Below are positions 52,976-63,390 of a stretch of DNA of 64,000 bases, piece after piece. The stretch is from Aestuariimicrobium ganziense (lineage in GTDB: Bacteria > Actinomycetota > Actinomycetes > Propionibacteriales > Propionibacteriaceae): positions 385,279 to 449,278 of the forward strand of contig NZ_JACYIZ010000002.1 in NCBI RefSeq assembly GCF_015352975.1. The letters are read 5' to 3'. Below the pieces are notes generated by a model. That model was not told the origin of the DNA. It worked only from the letters and a program-made list of their open reading frames with translations, and ran no database searches. The translations under genes and the position numbers were made by a program. Each line of letters opens with the position of its first letter. Within the stretch, counting starts at the first letter, position 1.

Positions 52976-54187
52976 ATGAAGATCGCCGTCATCGGCGCTG
53001 GCCAGTTCGGCCCCACTTTCGCCAACCTCTGGAAGCTGCACCCCGACGTGGACGAGGTCTGGATCACCGACCGGGTGCCCGGCCGGGCCGAGGCGGCTGC
53101 TGAGAAGCTCGGTCTCGACGGAGTGTTCGCCAACGCCGAAGAGGCGATCAACTCCGACGTCGACGGCGTCGCGGTGATCACCCAGCGCTGGCTGCACCAC
53201 GAGACCGTCATTCCCGCGCTGGAGAACGGCAAGCACGTCTACTGCGCCGTGCCGATGGGCATCACCGTCGACGAGATCAAGCGCACCTGCGAGCTGGTCG
53301 AGCAGACCGGCCTGACCTACATGATGGGCGAGACCAGCTGGTACTACCCGCAGACCATCTACGCCCGCAAGGCGATCGCCAACGGTGAGTTCGGCCGCAT
53401 CTTCTACGCCGAGGGCGACTACGTGCACGACATGGACAACGGCTTCTACGCCGCCTACCAGTACTCCGGTGGAGAGAACTGGAAGCAGACCGCCTCCTAC
53501 CCGCCCATGCTCTACCCCACCCACGGCCTGGGTGGCGTGCTCGGCGCGTGGCCGACCCACCTCACCTCGGTGAGCACGATCGGCGTCCACGACGACCGCG
53601 GCGACGGCGTCTTCGACAAGGACGTGTCGCTGTGGGGCAACGACTTCTCGAACATGTCGTCGCTGTACGAGACCGCCGACGGCGGTGTGGTGCGCCACAA
53701 CGAGTTCCGTCGCGTCGGGCACCCGGGCAAGGCCAACGAGTCGCGCTACCGCTACTACGGCACCGAGGGTGTCATGGAGCAGGCGACCACTGGCACCAGC
53801 CGCACCACCCGTGACGACTACGAGGACATCACCGAGCTGATGCTCACCAACGAGCGCCACCTGCCGCTGGGAGTCGAGGTCGAGGGCCTCGATCCCGAGC
53901 TGCTGCACTCGTTCGTCTCGGGCACCTCGCGGGTGCACGACCGCAGCCGCCTGCCCAAGGAGTACGAGGGTGCTCCCAACGGTCACGAGGGTTCGCACCA
54001 CTACCTCGCCGACGACTTCGTCAAGGCGATGAAGGCTGGCAAGCAGCCCCCGATCAACGCCTGGGTGGCAGCTCGCCTGACCATTCCTGGCATCGTCGCT
54101 CTCGAGTCGGCCCGTCAGGGTGGCGCTCGCCTGCCGATCCCCGACCTGGGCGACTGCCCGCTCGAGATCCTCGACACCAATGCCTGA
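52976..54187 (+). CDS. Gfo/Idh/MocA family oxidoreductase with altered EKP motif
   Basis: A 403-residue NAD(P)-dependent sugar or polyol oxidoreductase. MKIAVIGAGQFGPTFANLW is the Rossmann motif. Where most relatives have GKHVxxEKP, this protein reads GKHVYCAVPMGIT, so the catalytic Lys is replaced by Val. It also has many aromatic residues in the substrate domain (WYYPQTIYARKAI). Activity may be altered, or another Lys may serve. TGAGGAG lies about 8 nt before the ATG. No sugar transporter or partner gene lies beside it. Confidence 0.85.
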   Translation: MKIAVIGAGQFGPTFANLWKLHPDVDEVWITDRVPGRAEAAAEKLGLDGVFANAEEAINSDVDGVAVITQRWLHHETVIPALENGKHVYCAVPMGITVDEIKRTCELVEQTGLTYMMGETSWYYPQTIYARKAIANGEFGRIFYAEGDYVHDMDNGFYAAYQYSGGENWKQTASYPPMLYPTHGLGGVLGAWPTHLTSVSTIGVHDDRGDGVFDKDVSLWGNDFSNMSSLYETADGGVVRHNEFRRVGHPGKANESRYRYYGTEGVMEQATTGTSRTTRDDYEDITELMLTNERHLPLGVEVEGLDPELLHSFVSGTSRVHDRSRLPKEYEGAPNGHEGSHHYLADDFVKAMKAGKQPPINAWVAARLTIPGIVALESARQGGARLPIPDLGDCPLEILDTNA

Positions 54188-54212
54188 CCGTCCTCCTACG
54201 CCACACTCCACC

Positions 54213-54297
54213 CCCTTGCGCTGAGGCACACCTTGTTGCGCGAGGCACAGGCAATTGCTTGTGCCCCACGCAGCACGGTGTGCTTCAGCGGGGGGGT
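54213..54297. repeat. Large near-perfect palindrome centred on AATT
   Basis: An 85-nt structure. The inner arms of 23 nt match at about 19 positions around AATT (GGCACAGGCAATTGCTTGTG at the centre). The outer arms pair CGCTGAGGCACACC with GGTGTGCTTCAGCG, flanked by C and G runs. It lies between the oxidoreductase stop and the truncated nagZ-like gene, at the break point of the latter. Confidence 0.8.
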
Positions 54298-54328
54298 CAG
54301 GACGATGGCGCAGGGGTGAACTGACCCA

Positions 54329-54640
54329 GCACAGGTCGAGGTCGTCGACGGCCTCCAGCGCCTCGTTGCCGGGCAACTCCGACCCGTGCACCCGCTGCAA
54401 CCGGGTGACGTCGCCACCCTCCTCGTCCACGGTGATGCACAGCGATGGATTGAGCGCTGACAAGGCATCACACAGCACTCGAGTGGTGGCGAGGTCTGGG
54501 GTGTTCATCGCGAACAGGCAGACGGCGCCGAGTCCGTCGCGCAGGTGCGCTTCGAGCCAGCTGGGCACCGTCGTGCCGTGGAAGCCGGGCATCAGCACAC
54601 CCAGCGCCAGCCGCCTGAGGTCGAGGTCGGTGTCAGCCAT
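54329..54640 (-). pseudogene. nagZ: N-terminal fragment of a GH3 beta-N-acetylhexosaminidase (NagZ-like)
   Basis: About 104 residues remain. LGVLMPGFHGTTVPSWLEAH and ITVDEEGGDVTRLQRVHGSELPG match the start of GH3 NagZ, which removes GlcNAc from muropeptides during wall recycling. The KHFPG loop, catalytic Asp and the rest of the barrel are absent. The homology stops at about 54329, 30 nt from the edge of the 54213-54297 palindrome. The frame then runs on, antisense to the oxidoreductase, without stops. Divergent from the intact serine hydrolase gene. Confidence 0.75.
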
Positions 54641-54686
54641 GAGCCGATCATGGCAGGGTGGGGCTGGACAGTCGCTGAGGAGCCCG

Positions 54687-55838
54687 ATGGACGACAACAC
54701 CGACGCTCACCTGAGCGACCAGGTACGTGAGCTGCTGACCGCTGCGACCACCGACGGACGAACGCCCGGCGCGGTCGCTGCGATCGCCGTCGATGGCCGA
54801 CTGGTCTGCCAGGTCGCTGCCGGGGTACTGGCCACGCATGGCGATCATGGTGAGCCGCTGCCTGCTTCAGCGCTCCAGCCAGCAACGCTGGGCACCCGGT
54901 TCGACCTGGCCAGCATCACCAAGTTCTTCAGTGCGATCACCCTGCACGTGCTCGTCGAACGCGGCGTGCTCGGTTGGGACGAGCCGATGGCTGCGTTCCT
55001 GCCCGAGTGGGGCTCGGGAGATCGCGCCCGGGTGAGCCTTCGGATGTTGCTCACCCACACCTCGGGTCTGCCCGACATCTGGGCCGGCTGGCGCGCACCG
55101 TTGGACGAGTGGGTTGCCGATCACCCGGGCGAGGTGGCGGTCGGCTGGCCCGGTCCGCCGCGCGATGTGATGGTCGAGAGCCTCGTCCGCACCCCGCTCG
55201 AAGACCCACCACTGACCACCTGGCGCTACTCGTGCGCCGGCTACAACACCGCGATGCTGCTGGCCGAGGCCGCGACCGGACGAGCCTGGGCCGACCTGGT
55301 CGAGTCGCTGACACTTGAGCCACTGGGGCTGTGGGGTCGGATCACCTTCACCCCCGAGGCGGACGAGACTGCGGCCACCGAGGTGGTTCCGGGACGAGGC
55401 GCCACCCGTGGCCAGGTGCACGACGAGGCGTCGTGGTCAATGGGTGGCGCCAGCGCCAACGCCGGGTTGTTCGGTGACGCACTGTCGCTGCTCCAGGCGG
55501 CCGAAGCGCTGCGGTTGGACCAGCTGCCGTGCTCGTCCGAACCGCTGTGGAAGAACCAGCTGCCCGCGCTGCTGGGACGAGACCTCTGCGACCCGGTGGA
55601 ATCGCCGTGGGGCCACTCGATGGGGTTGCGGATCGGACAGCAGAGTTGGATGGGTGATCGTGGTGGCCAGGCACGTGGGCACGCTGGGTTCACCGGCACC
55701 TCGTTCCTGGTCGACCGCGAGGCAGGGCTGTCGGTGGTGCTGCTGACGAACCGGGTGCACCCCAGTCGCGACGGCGACATCGTCCACACGCTGCGGGCTG
55801 CCGTGGCCGAGGCCGCGTACCTGCGGCTGATCGAGTAG
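54687..55838 (+). CDS. Serine hydrolase, beta-lactamase / penicillin-binding-protein fold
   Basis: A 383-residue class C beta-lactamase-like hydrolase. SITK (Ser76-Lys79) is the nucleophile motif, YSCAGYN (181-187) the tyrosine motif, and HAGFTGTSF the third (H/K-x-G) motif. No signal peptide is seen, so it is probably cytosolic. Related genes (ybbE/amlB-like) accompany nagZ and murQ in MurNAc-recycling clusters. GAGGAG precedes the ATG. The last codons and stop (RLIE then TAG) are inside the dispersed repeat at 55828. Confidence 0.88.
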   Translation: MDDNTDAHLSDQVRELLTAATTDGRTPGAVAAIAVDGRLVCQVAAGVLATHGDHGEPLPASALQPATLGTRFDLASITKFFSAITLHVLVERGVLGWDEPMAAFLPEWGSGDRARVSLRMLLTHTSGLPDIWAGWRAPLDEWVADHPGEVAVGWPGPPRDVMVESLVRTPLEDPPLTTWRYSCAGYNTAMLLAEAATGRAWADLVESLTLEPLGLWGRITFTPEADETAATEVVPGRGATRGQVHDEASWSMGGASANAGLFGDALSLLQAAEALRLDQLPCSSEPLWKNQLPALLGRDLCDPVESPWGHSMGLRIGQQSWMGDRGGQARGHAGFTGTSFLVDREAGLSVVLLTNRVHPSRDGDIVHTLRAAVAEAAYLRLIE

Positions 55839-55923
55839 CCCGCGAGGCACGAGCGGGCGTGTCGAGATCACCTGCGACGGGGGGATCTCGACACGGGGCT
55901 CGTTCCTCGCCCCTACTCGATCA
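55828..55923. repeat. TGATCGAGTAG-type dispersed repeat, copy 2 (long inverted repeat)
   Basis: Left arm 55828-55869 (TGATCGAGTAGCCCGCGAGG ... GTGTCGAGATC) pairs with right arm 55884-55923 (GATCTCGACACGGGGCTCG ... CTACTCGATCA) with few mismatches. It lies between the convergent serine hydrolase and DUF808 genes, overlaps the hydrolase stop codon and could act as a two-way terminator. Confidence 0.85.
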
Positions 55924-55957
55924 ACCAGACAGCGAGGGCATCGCCCCTACTCACGCC

Positions 55958-56989
55958 TCAGTTCGTGGCGGGCTCGGCCTTCGCGCTGGCGGGACGCACG
56001 ACCACGGTGTCACCCTCGGCGTGGGCCTCGAGGGTCGGGTGCTCGTCGTCCTCCTCGTGCTTCTTCTTGCCGAACGGCAGGAAGTGGATGATCGCGACCA
56101 CGATCGCGCCGACCACCAGGCCCAGCACGAAGCTGAAGAAGGTGTTGGTCAGCCAGGCCAGGAAGCCGCCCAGCGGACCGGTGGCGTCACCGACGGCCAC
56201 CTCGAGGTGGTGCACCCAGTCGTAGAGCACCGGCCAGCCGAGGTCCTTGATGCCGACCAGCAGGATGTGCCCGCCGACCCAGAGCATGGCGACCACACCG
56301 ACCACCGACAGCACCGCGAGCAGCTTGGGCATGCCCTTGACCAGGCCGTTGCCGAGCTTCTTGCTGAAGTCGGAGTCGTTGAGGGTCATCCGCAGGCCGA
56401 TGTCGTCCATCTTCACGATCAGGGCGACCACGCCGTAGACGCCGATGGTGATCGCGATCGCCACCACGATCAGGATCAGAGCGCGGTTGAGGATCGGCTC
56501 CTCGGCGACCTCGTTGAGCGCGATCACCATGATCTCCGACGACAGGATGAAGTCGGTGCGGATGGCGCTGGAGGTCATCGCCTTCTCGTGGTCGGCGCCC
56601 TTCATCGGCACCGGCTTCTTGTGGCCCTCGTGGCCGCTCAGCTTCTCCCACAACTTCTCGGCGCCCTCGAAGCTCAGGTAGGTGCCACCGAGCATCAGGA
56701 GAGGGGTGAGCAGCCAGGGCACGAACTGCGACAGCAGCAGCGCCACCGGCAGGATGAACAGCAACTTGTTGACCATCGAGCCCTTGGCGATCTTCTTGAT
56801 CATCGGCAGCTCGCGGGCGGGGGTCATCCCCGTGACGTAGCGAGGGGTGACCGCGGCGTCGTCGACGACCACGCCCGCGGCCTTGGCCGAGGCCCGGCCG
56901 GCGGCGGCGCCGATGTCGTCGACCGAGGCGGCCGCCAGCTTCGCCATCGCGGCGATGTCGTCCAACAGGGCAGCCAGACCGCCGCTCAT
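55958..56989 (-). CDS. DUF808 family membrane protein
   Basis: A 343-residue membrane protein of the DUF808 (YedI) family: SGGLAALLDDIAAMAKLAAA at the N-terminus, the DDAAVTPRYVTGMTPARELP loop, then about seven hydrophobic segments and a charged tail (FGKKKHEEDDEH). LSSEIMVIALNEV is a conserved stretch. Function unknown. A single gene, converging with the hydrolase through the repeat at 55828. Confidence 0.88.
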   Translation of the reverse strand: MSGGLAALLDDIAAMAKLAAASVDDIGAAAGRASAKAAGVVVDDAAVTPRYVTGMTPARELPMIKKIAKGSMVNKLLFILPVALLLSQFVPWLLTPLLMLGGTYLSFEGAEKLWEKLSGHEGHKKPVPMKGADHEKAMTSSAIRTDFILSSEIMVIALNEVAEEPILNRALILIVVAIAITIGVYGVVALIVKMDDIGLRMTLNDSDFSKKLGNGLVKGMPKLLAVLSVVGVVAMLWVGGHILLVGIKDLGWPVLYDWVHHLEVAVGDATGPLGGFLAWLTNTFFSFVLGLVVGAIVVAIIHFLPFGKKKHEEDDEHPTLEAHAEGDTVVVRPASAKAEPATN

Positions 56990-57058
56990 GGGTTCCTCCG
57001 ACAGGGTTGGGGGTGCACAGGCACTCCAGAGTAAGGGCAGGCCAGCCCTGCTCGCGCC

Positions 57059-57475
57059 TCAGCGCTGCACGCGTCGCAGGGTGAAGCCGCTGATCTCGGG
57101 CGAGATGGTGAAGGCACCGTCCCACTGGTTGTTGTGGAACATCAGCGAATCGCCGCCTGTGCGATCGATGGTGAAGCCCATCGCTGGCAGGTGCCTGGTG
57201 AGGTGCTCGAGCACGGCGCGGCCGTCCTCGGCGCTGAACAGGGCGGTCACCACGTTGGGCTGGTCGACCCGGCGGGTGATCGAGATCCCTCCGGGCAGCG
57301 TGAAGCCCACCGGGGCGTTCTGGAACCCCATGTCACTCAGCGCCATGCCCGGTGCCGGGGTCGTGGTGGGTGTCGGCGAGGGCGATGGATCGACGACGGC
57401 GGGGGCAGCACCGCACCCGGCGAGGGCGACGAATGCCACCCCCGCCGTCAGCAGGGCACGCCTCGTCCGATCCAC
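57059..57475 (-). CDS. Small lipoprotein of unknown family
   Basis: A 138-residue protein with the lipobox ALAGC in [22 protein letters not shown], so it is probably lipid-anchored and exported. After a Pro/Thr linker it has a compact domain ([17 protein letters not shown] ... [20 protein letters not shown]). The start GTG at 57475 is supported by TAGGCT (57483-57488) ending 7 nt upstream; the longer frame would cross the palindrome at 57501. Function unknown. Confidence 0.75.
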   Translation of the reverse strand: MDRTRRALLTAGVAFVALAGCGAAPAVVDPSPSPTPTTTPAPGMALSDMGFQNAPVGFTLPGGISITRRVDQPNVVTALFSAEDGRAVLEHLTRHLPAMGFTIDRTGGDSLMFHNNQWDGAFTISPEISGFTLRRVQR

Positions 57476-57482
57476 GGCGCCC

Positions 57483-57488
57483 AGCCTA
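57483..57488 (-). promoter_or_regulatory. -10 box (TAGGCT) of the lipoprotein gene
   Basis: Ends 7 nt before the GTG at 57475; just downstream of the palindrome at 57501-57578. Confidence 0.45.
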
Positions 57489-57500
57489 GAGGGCAGCCGG

Positions 57501-57578
57501 TGATGGTTTCGTGCCACGCGATGGCGCCAAGAGCCCCGAATCGCCCCGATTCGGCGATCGCGTGGCACGAAACCATCA
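57501..57578. repeat. Long perfect inverted repeat with nested hairpin
   Basis: Arms of 22 nt (57501-57522 and 57557-57578, starting TGATGGTTTCGTGCCACGCG) are perfectly complementary around 34 nt. The loop contains a second perfect hairpin, CCGAATC/GATTCGG. The element lies in the divergent promoter region of the lipoprotein and accA3 genes, so it is not a simple terminator. The core TTTCGTGCCAC resembles TTTCGCGCCAC in the 84-nt-period repeats. Confidence 0.85.
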
Positions 57579-57697
57579 CGCGAACCTCGGCACTCTCACC
57601 CGCTGACTCCACCAGCGAGTCGCCACCGGTCGCCCTAGACTCTGGCCGGGAGGCAATGACGCCTCACAACGGGCCACACCGGTCGTGGGAGGGAACT

Positions 57698-59476
<1,779 letters not shown>

Positions 59477-59551
59477 ACGAGCCTCGTCCCCACGCGGGCG
59501 AACCTGAATCTTCTGCAAGAACGCTCTCAGGAACCCGACATTTGCTGGTGA

Positions 59552-59567
59552 CATGACGATTGTCATG
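59552..59567. promoter_or_regulatory. Palindrome upstream of the 59582 gene
   Basis: CATGAC-GATT-GTCATG, a perfect 6-bp inverted repeat in an AT-richer gap of 105 nt, 15 nt before the start codon. AAGACT just after it (59570-59575) is a possible -10. Candidate operator. Confidence 0.4.
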
Positions 59568-59581
59568 GCAAGACTGGGCAG

Positions 59582-60283
59582 GTGCTGTACGCCGTGGTCG
59601 TTGGTGGACTGCTGCTCCTGGGGTTCGTGATGTTCCAGGCGTGGCGCCACGACAGGGACATGCGCGCCGAGCATCAGGTACTGGAGAACCAGACGTCGTC
59701 CTCACGACTGGCCTGCGAGTCGGATCTCACCCGATTCCGCAACGATGTCGAGCAGGCCGCCCCGCTGGATGAGTTGGGCGAGTGGGTCGACGAGGACTGG
59801 TCGGCCGCCAAGGCCGCCCTCTCCCGTGCCGAGGATGCCTTGGCGCGCGCTGCGTCGTCCCCGCAACCGGTGGCCTCGCTCGAGAAGGTGACCTTCGCAC
59901 TCGAACAGGGACGAGCCGCGCTGGCGCGCGTGCAGGCAAACCTCGTCGGCGACGAGCCCCACGACGCCCCGCCGTGCTTCTTCAACCCCAACCACGGCCC
60001 CAGCAGCACCACGGTGAGCTGGACGACCGCCGATGGAACCAGGGTGCGAGTGCCCTCGTGCGGTGCGGACGTCCTGCGCATCCAGTCCGGGGCCGACCCC
60101 TACTGGCGCACCGTCGCCGTGGACGACCTGCGGCTGCCCTGGTGGCAGGCCGGTGCCAACGGCGCCCCGTGGGCCCGTGGCTGGTTCGCCCGCTGGCACA
60201 ACCATCCGCTGATGGCCTCGATGGTGCAGGCCGCGCCGGTGTTGCGCCGGGACGAGGCCCGCGAGGTCTCCCGCGCCGCCTGA
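59582..60283 (+). CDS. Membrane-anchored protein of unknown function
   Basis: A 233-residue protein starting MLYAVVVGGLLLLGFVMFQAW, an N-terminal membrane segment with no cleavage motif. Residues 35-120 are helical and charged and may be a coiled coil (WSAAKAALSRAEDALARAAS). Residues 129-180 contain CFFNPNHGPSSTTVSWTTAD and VPSCGADVLRIQSG, two cysteines that may form a metal or disulfide site. No family recognised. GTG start, probably leaderless. Confidence 0.72.
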   Translation: MLYAVVVGGLLLLGFVMFQAWRHDRDMRAEHQVLENQTSSSRLACESDLTRFRNDVEQAAPLDELGEWVDEDWSAAKAALSRAEDALARAASSPQPVASLEKVTFALEQGRAALARVQANLVGDEPHDAPPCFFNPNHGPSSTTVSWTTADGTRVRVPSCGADVLRIQSGADPYWRTVAVDDLRLPWWQAGANGAPWARGWFARWHNHPLMASMVQAAPVLRRDEAREVSRAA

Positions 60284-60318
60284 GGCGAGCGCTCCACCAG
60301 GTCTGGCGAACCTCCGCC

Positions 60319-61743
60319 TCAGAACGTGGTGGCAGGCCGGGCGTGCAGGTGCAACTGCCTGGCCGCCTCGGCCACCGAACCGGTCAGTGACGGGTACACC
60401 GTGAAGTCGTGGCTGAAGCTGTCGACGTCGATCCGCTCGGCGACTGCCACCGAGATGGCGTGGATCAACTCACTGGCGTGCGGGGCCACCACCACTCCCC
60501 CGACGATGATGCCGGTGATCGGCAGGCAGTAGAGCTTCACGAAACCGTCGCGCAGCCCCTGCATCTTGGCCCTCGCGTTGCCTGACAACGGCAGGGTGAC
60601 CGCCTTGATCTCGGCACCCAACTCGCCCGACTCGACCTGGGCCTGGGTGACGCCGACGGTGGCGATCTCGGGTGAGGTGAACACGTTGGACGACACCGTG
60701 CGCAGGTCGAGCCCGCTCACCGCGTCGCCCAGCGAGTGCCACATCGCGATCCGGCCCTGCATGGCCGCCACCGAGGCGAGCGCGAACACCCCGGTGCAGT
60801 CGCCGGCGGCGTAGATGCCGCGCGCCGTGGCGCGCGAGACGGTGTCGGTGACGATGTGGCCGCTCGGCGTGAGCTCGACCCCGGCCTCCTCCAGACCGAT
60901 GCCGGCGGTGTTGGGGATCGACCCGACCGCCATCAGGCAGTGCGAGCCCCGCACCTCGCGACCGTCCTCGAGGGTGACGACCACGCCGTCGCCCTCGCGC
61001 CGTGCCGCAACCGCCCGGGAGCGCGACATGACCTCCATGCCGCGCCGCTCGAACACGTCCTGCAGCACCTTGGCGGCGTCGGCGTCCTCACCGGGCAGCA
61101 CCCGGTCGCGTGAGCTGACCAGCACCACGTCGACGCCGAGTTGGTCGTAGGCCGAGGCGAACTCCGCACCCGTGACGCCCGAGCCGACAACGATCAGCCG
61201 CTCGGGCAGTGCGTCGAGGTTGTAGACCTGCTTCCAGTTCAGGATCCGCTCGCCGTCGCAACGGGCCGTGTCGAGTTCGCGCGGGGTCGTGCCGGTGGCG
61301 ACCAGGATGACGTCGGCGTCCAGGCGTTCCTCGGTGCCGTCGTCGTGGGTGGCGACCACGGCGTTGCTGCCGTCGACTCGTCCACTGCCCTTGATCACCC
61401 GCACGCCCTCGGCCTCCATCTTGGCGGCGATGTCGGACGACTGGGCCAGGGCCAGGTCGAGCACGCGCGCGTTGACCACCGCCAGGTCGACGTGCACCGA
61501 CGAGGCGACCCCGGCGTCCTCACCGGTGTCGCGGATGGTCAGACCGAGTTCGGCGGAGTTCTCCATGGTCGCCATCACCTCGGCGGTGGCGATCAGGGTC
61601 TTCGAGGGCACGCAGTCGGTGAGCACCGCCGCGCCGCCGAGGCCATCGCGTTCGACGATGGTCACCTCGGCACCGAGTTGGCGGCCCACCAGCGCCGCTT
61701 CGTACCCGCCGGGGCCACCACCAAGGATCACGACACTGGTCAC
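60319..61743 (-). CDS. lpdA: LpdA-type flavoprotein disulfide reductase (NAD(P)H quinone reductase)
   Basis: A 474-residue FAD/NAD-binding protein with VVILGGGPGGYEAALVG at the N-terminus, VVGSGVTGAEFAS for NAD and IYAAGDCTGVFAL for FAD. The dihydrolipoamide dehydrogenase redox pair CxxxxC is reduced to a single cysteine (Cys44 in GGAAVLTDCVPSKTL), and the C-terminal His-Pro region reads DFTVYPSLTGSVAE, without the catalytic His. This matches M. tuberculosis LpdA (Rv3303c), a quinone reductase and not a lipoamide dehydrogenase. GTG start with TAGAGT ending 6 nt upstream. Confidence 0.88.
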   Translation of the reverse strand: MTSVVILGGGPGGYEAALVGRQLGAEVTIVERDGLGGAAVLTDCVPSKTLIATAEVMATMENSAELGLTIRDTGEDAGVASSVHVDLAVVNARVLDLALAQSSDIAAKMEAEGVRVIKGSGRVDGSNAVVATHDDGTEERLDADVILVATGTTPRELDTARCDGERILNWKQVYNLDALPERLIVVGSGVTGAEFASAYDQLGVDVVLVSSRDRVLPGEDADAAKVLQDVFERRGMEVMSRSRAVAARREGDGVVVTLEDGREVRGSHCLMAVGSIPNTAGIGLEEAGVELTPSGHIVTDTVSRATARGIYAAGDCTGVFALASVAAMQGRIAMWHSLGDAVSGLDLRTVSSNVFTSPEIATVGVTQAQVESGELGAEIKAVTLPLSGNARAKMQGLRDGFVKLYCLPITGIIVGGVVVAPHASELIHAISVAVAERIDVDSFSHDFTVYPSLTGSVAEAARQLHLHARPATTF

Positions 61744-61749
61744 GCGTCG

Positions 61750-61755
61750 ACTCTA
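61750..61755 (-). promoter_or_regulatory. -10 box (TAGAGT) of lpdA
   Basis: Ends 6 nt before the GTG at 61743. Confidence 0.45.
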
Positions 61756-61782
61756 TCGGCCAGTGCCGCGGCGGGGCTGGGC

Positions 61783-63390
61783 TCAGCCGTCGATGGTGCG
61801 ACGTCGGTAGCCCACGGCTCCCACGGCGACCAGCACGACGGCCAGTCCCCACTGGACCAGGCGCGCGGTCAGGTCGTCACCGGTCTCGGCCGGCCGTGCG
61901 ACCAGGTGGTCGAACGGGGACGACCAGCGCACCCACTGTGGCCAGTCGAGCAGTTCGGCGAAGTAGAGCACCACGCCGCACCAGATCACCAGCAGCCACA
62001 GCAGCCACGACGCCCTCGGCAGCCAGCCCACCAACACCGCAGCCACGCCAATCACCACCGCCAGCGCCGACCACTGCTGCACCGATGCCACGACGATGTC
62101 GCCGAACAGGGCCCGCTCACCGGTCACCTGCACCGCCGTACCACCCACCGCCAGGCCGAACGCGAGCGTGGTCACTGCGGCAGTCAGGGCTGCGACCGCC
62201 ACCCCGGCCAGGTACCAGCCCAGCCGCGTGGTGCCTCCGCTGAGCAGCGGTGCGGTCCGTCCGGCGGTCTCGTCGCTGAGCATGCGGGTGAGCGCCTGAC
62301 CAGCCGGAACGCAGCACACCACGGCCACCAAGGCGACCAGGATGGCGGCGAACAGCCGTACGCCACCGGCCTGGGCGGCCTCGGGCATGAAGTCGATCAA
62401 CAGCGGCATCTGGGTGAGGAACTCCTCGGCATCACCGAGCACCGGCCCGTAGACCAGCCCGAACACCACCAGTCCGACGGCCCAGCCGATCAGCACCCCG
62501 CGGTGCAGTCGCAGGGCAAGGCCCACGGGGTGTGGCAGCGCCGAGGTGGCCTGGGCTCGTCCCGGTCGAGGGGGGCGAAGGGCTGCCCCCAGGTCGCGAC
62601 TGGCGCTGACCGCCAGCCCTACGAGCGCGAGCAGCACCGCCACTGCCACCCCGATCACCAGCGGCCACCACCGGTCGAGGTGCCAGGGGTAGCTGCGCTG
62701 GGCCCAGCCCAGGGGTGAGGTCCACGCCAGCCAACTGGCACCCGGTGAGACGTCGGCGACACCTCGCAGCAGGAAGCTCGCGGCGAGCACCGCCGAGGCC
62801 ATCGCGTTGGCGGCCCGGGCGGTCGAGGCCAGTTGCACGGCCACTGCTGCAACGCCGGCGAACACCAACCCGACCATGCCGACCGCCGCTCCGTAGACCG
62901 CAGACCCGGCCAGGTCGATGCTGGGCTCACCCACGGCCAGCAATACCCCGGTCATCACCACCGCGATCACCACGTTGAACGCCACGGCGACGGTGAGTCC
63001 TGCCAGCAGCGGCACGTGGCGTCCGACCACACCCGACAGCAGCAACTCGGTGCGGCCGGACTCCTCCTCGGCGCGGGTGTGCCGGGTGACGACCATGATC
63101 GAGCCGATGGCGACGGCCACTGCCATCACGACCAGGGTCTCGTGGCCGGTCATGATGCCCCAGTGGTAGTCGTGACCGTGGTAGATCCGCCCCACCAGGA
63201 AGGTGCTGCCGGGGTTGTCGAGGGTGAGTGCGGCCCCGGCGCGTGCGGCCTCGTCGGGGTAGAGGGTGACCAGGCTGGTCACCAGCAGCACCATCATTGC
63301 CCCGAGCCCGATCACCGTGGCCAGCAGCCGCACCCGGTCGCGGCGCAGCGCCACCGCGGTGGCGTAGCCCCAACCCTGCGTGCCGCTCAT
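61783..63390 (-). CDS. ABC exporter permease (drug/polyketide-export type)
   Basis: A 535-residue permease with about 12 hydrophobic segments in two similar halves, each with a long cytosolic loop (TRHTRAEEESGRTELLLSGV and LSDETAGRTAPLLSGGTTRL). These paired motifs mark the ABC-2-like exporter group often annotated as polyketide or antibiotic export. The start overlaps the ATPase stop by 4 nt (ATGA), so the two form one transporter. Substrate unknown. Confidence 0.88.
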   Translation of the reverse strand: MSGTQGWGYATAVALRRDRVRLLATVIGLGAMMVLLVTSLVTLYPDEAARAGAALTLDNPGSTFLVGRIYHGHDYHWGIMTGHETLVVMAVAVAIGSIMVVTRHTRAEEESGRTELLLSGVVGRHVPLLAGLTVAVAFNVVIAVVMTGVLLAVGEPSIDLAGSAVYGAAVGMVGLVFAGVAAVAVQLASTARAANAMASAVLAASFLLRGVADVSPGASWLAWTSPLGWAQRSYPWHLDRWWPLVIGVAVAVLLALVGLAVSASRDLGAALRPPRPGRAQATSALPHPVGLALRLHRGVLIGWAVGLVVFGLVYGPVLGDAEEFLTQMPLLIDFMPEAAQAGGVRLFAAILVALVAVVCCVPAGQALTRMLSDETAGRTAPLLSGGTTRLGWYLAGVAVAALTAAVTTLAFGLAVGGTAVQVTGERALFGDIVVASVQQWSALAVVIGVAAVLVGWLPRASWLLWLLVIWCGVVLYFAELLDWPQWVRWSSPFDHLVARPAETGDDLTARLVQWGLAVVLVAVGAVGYRRRTIDG

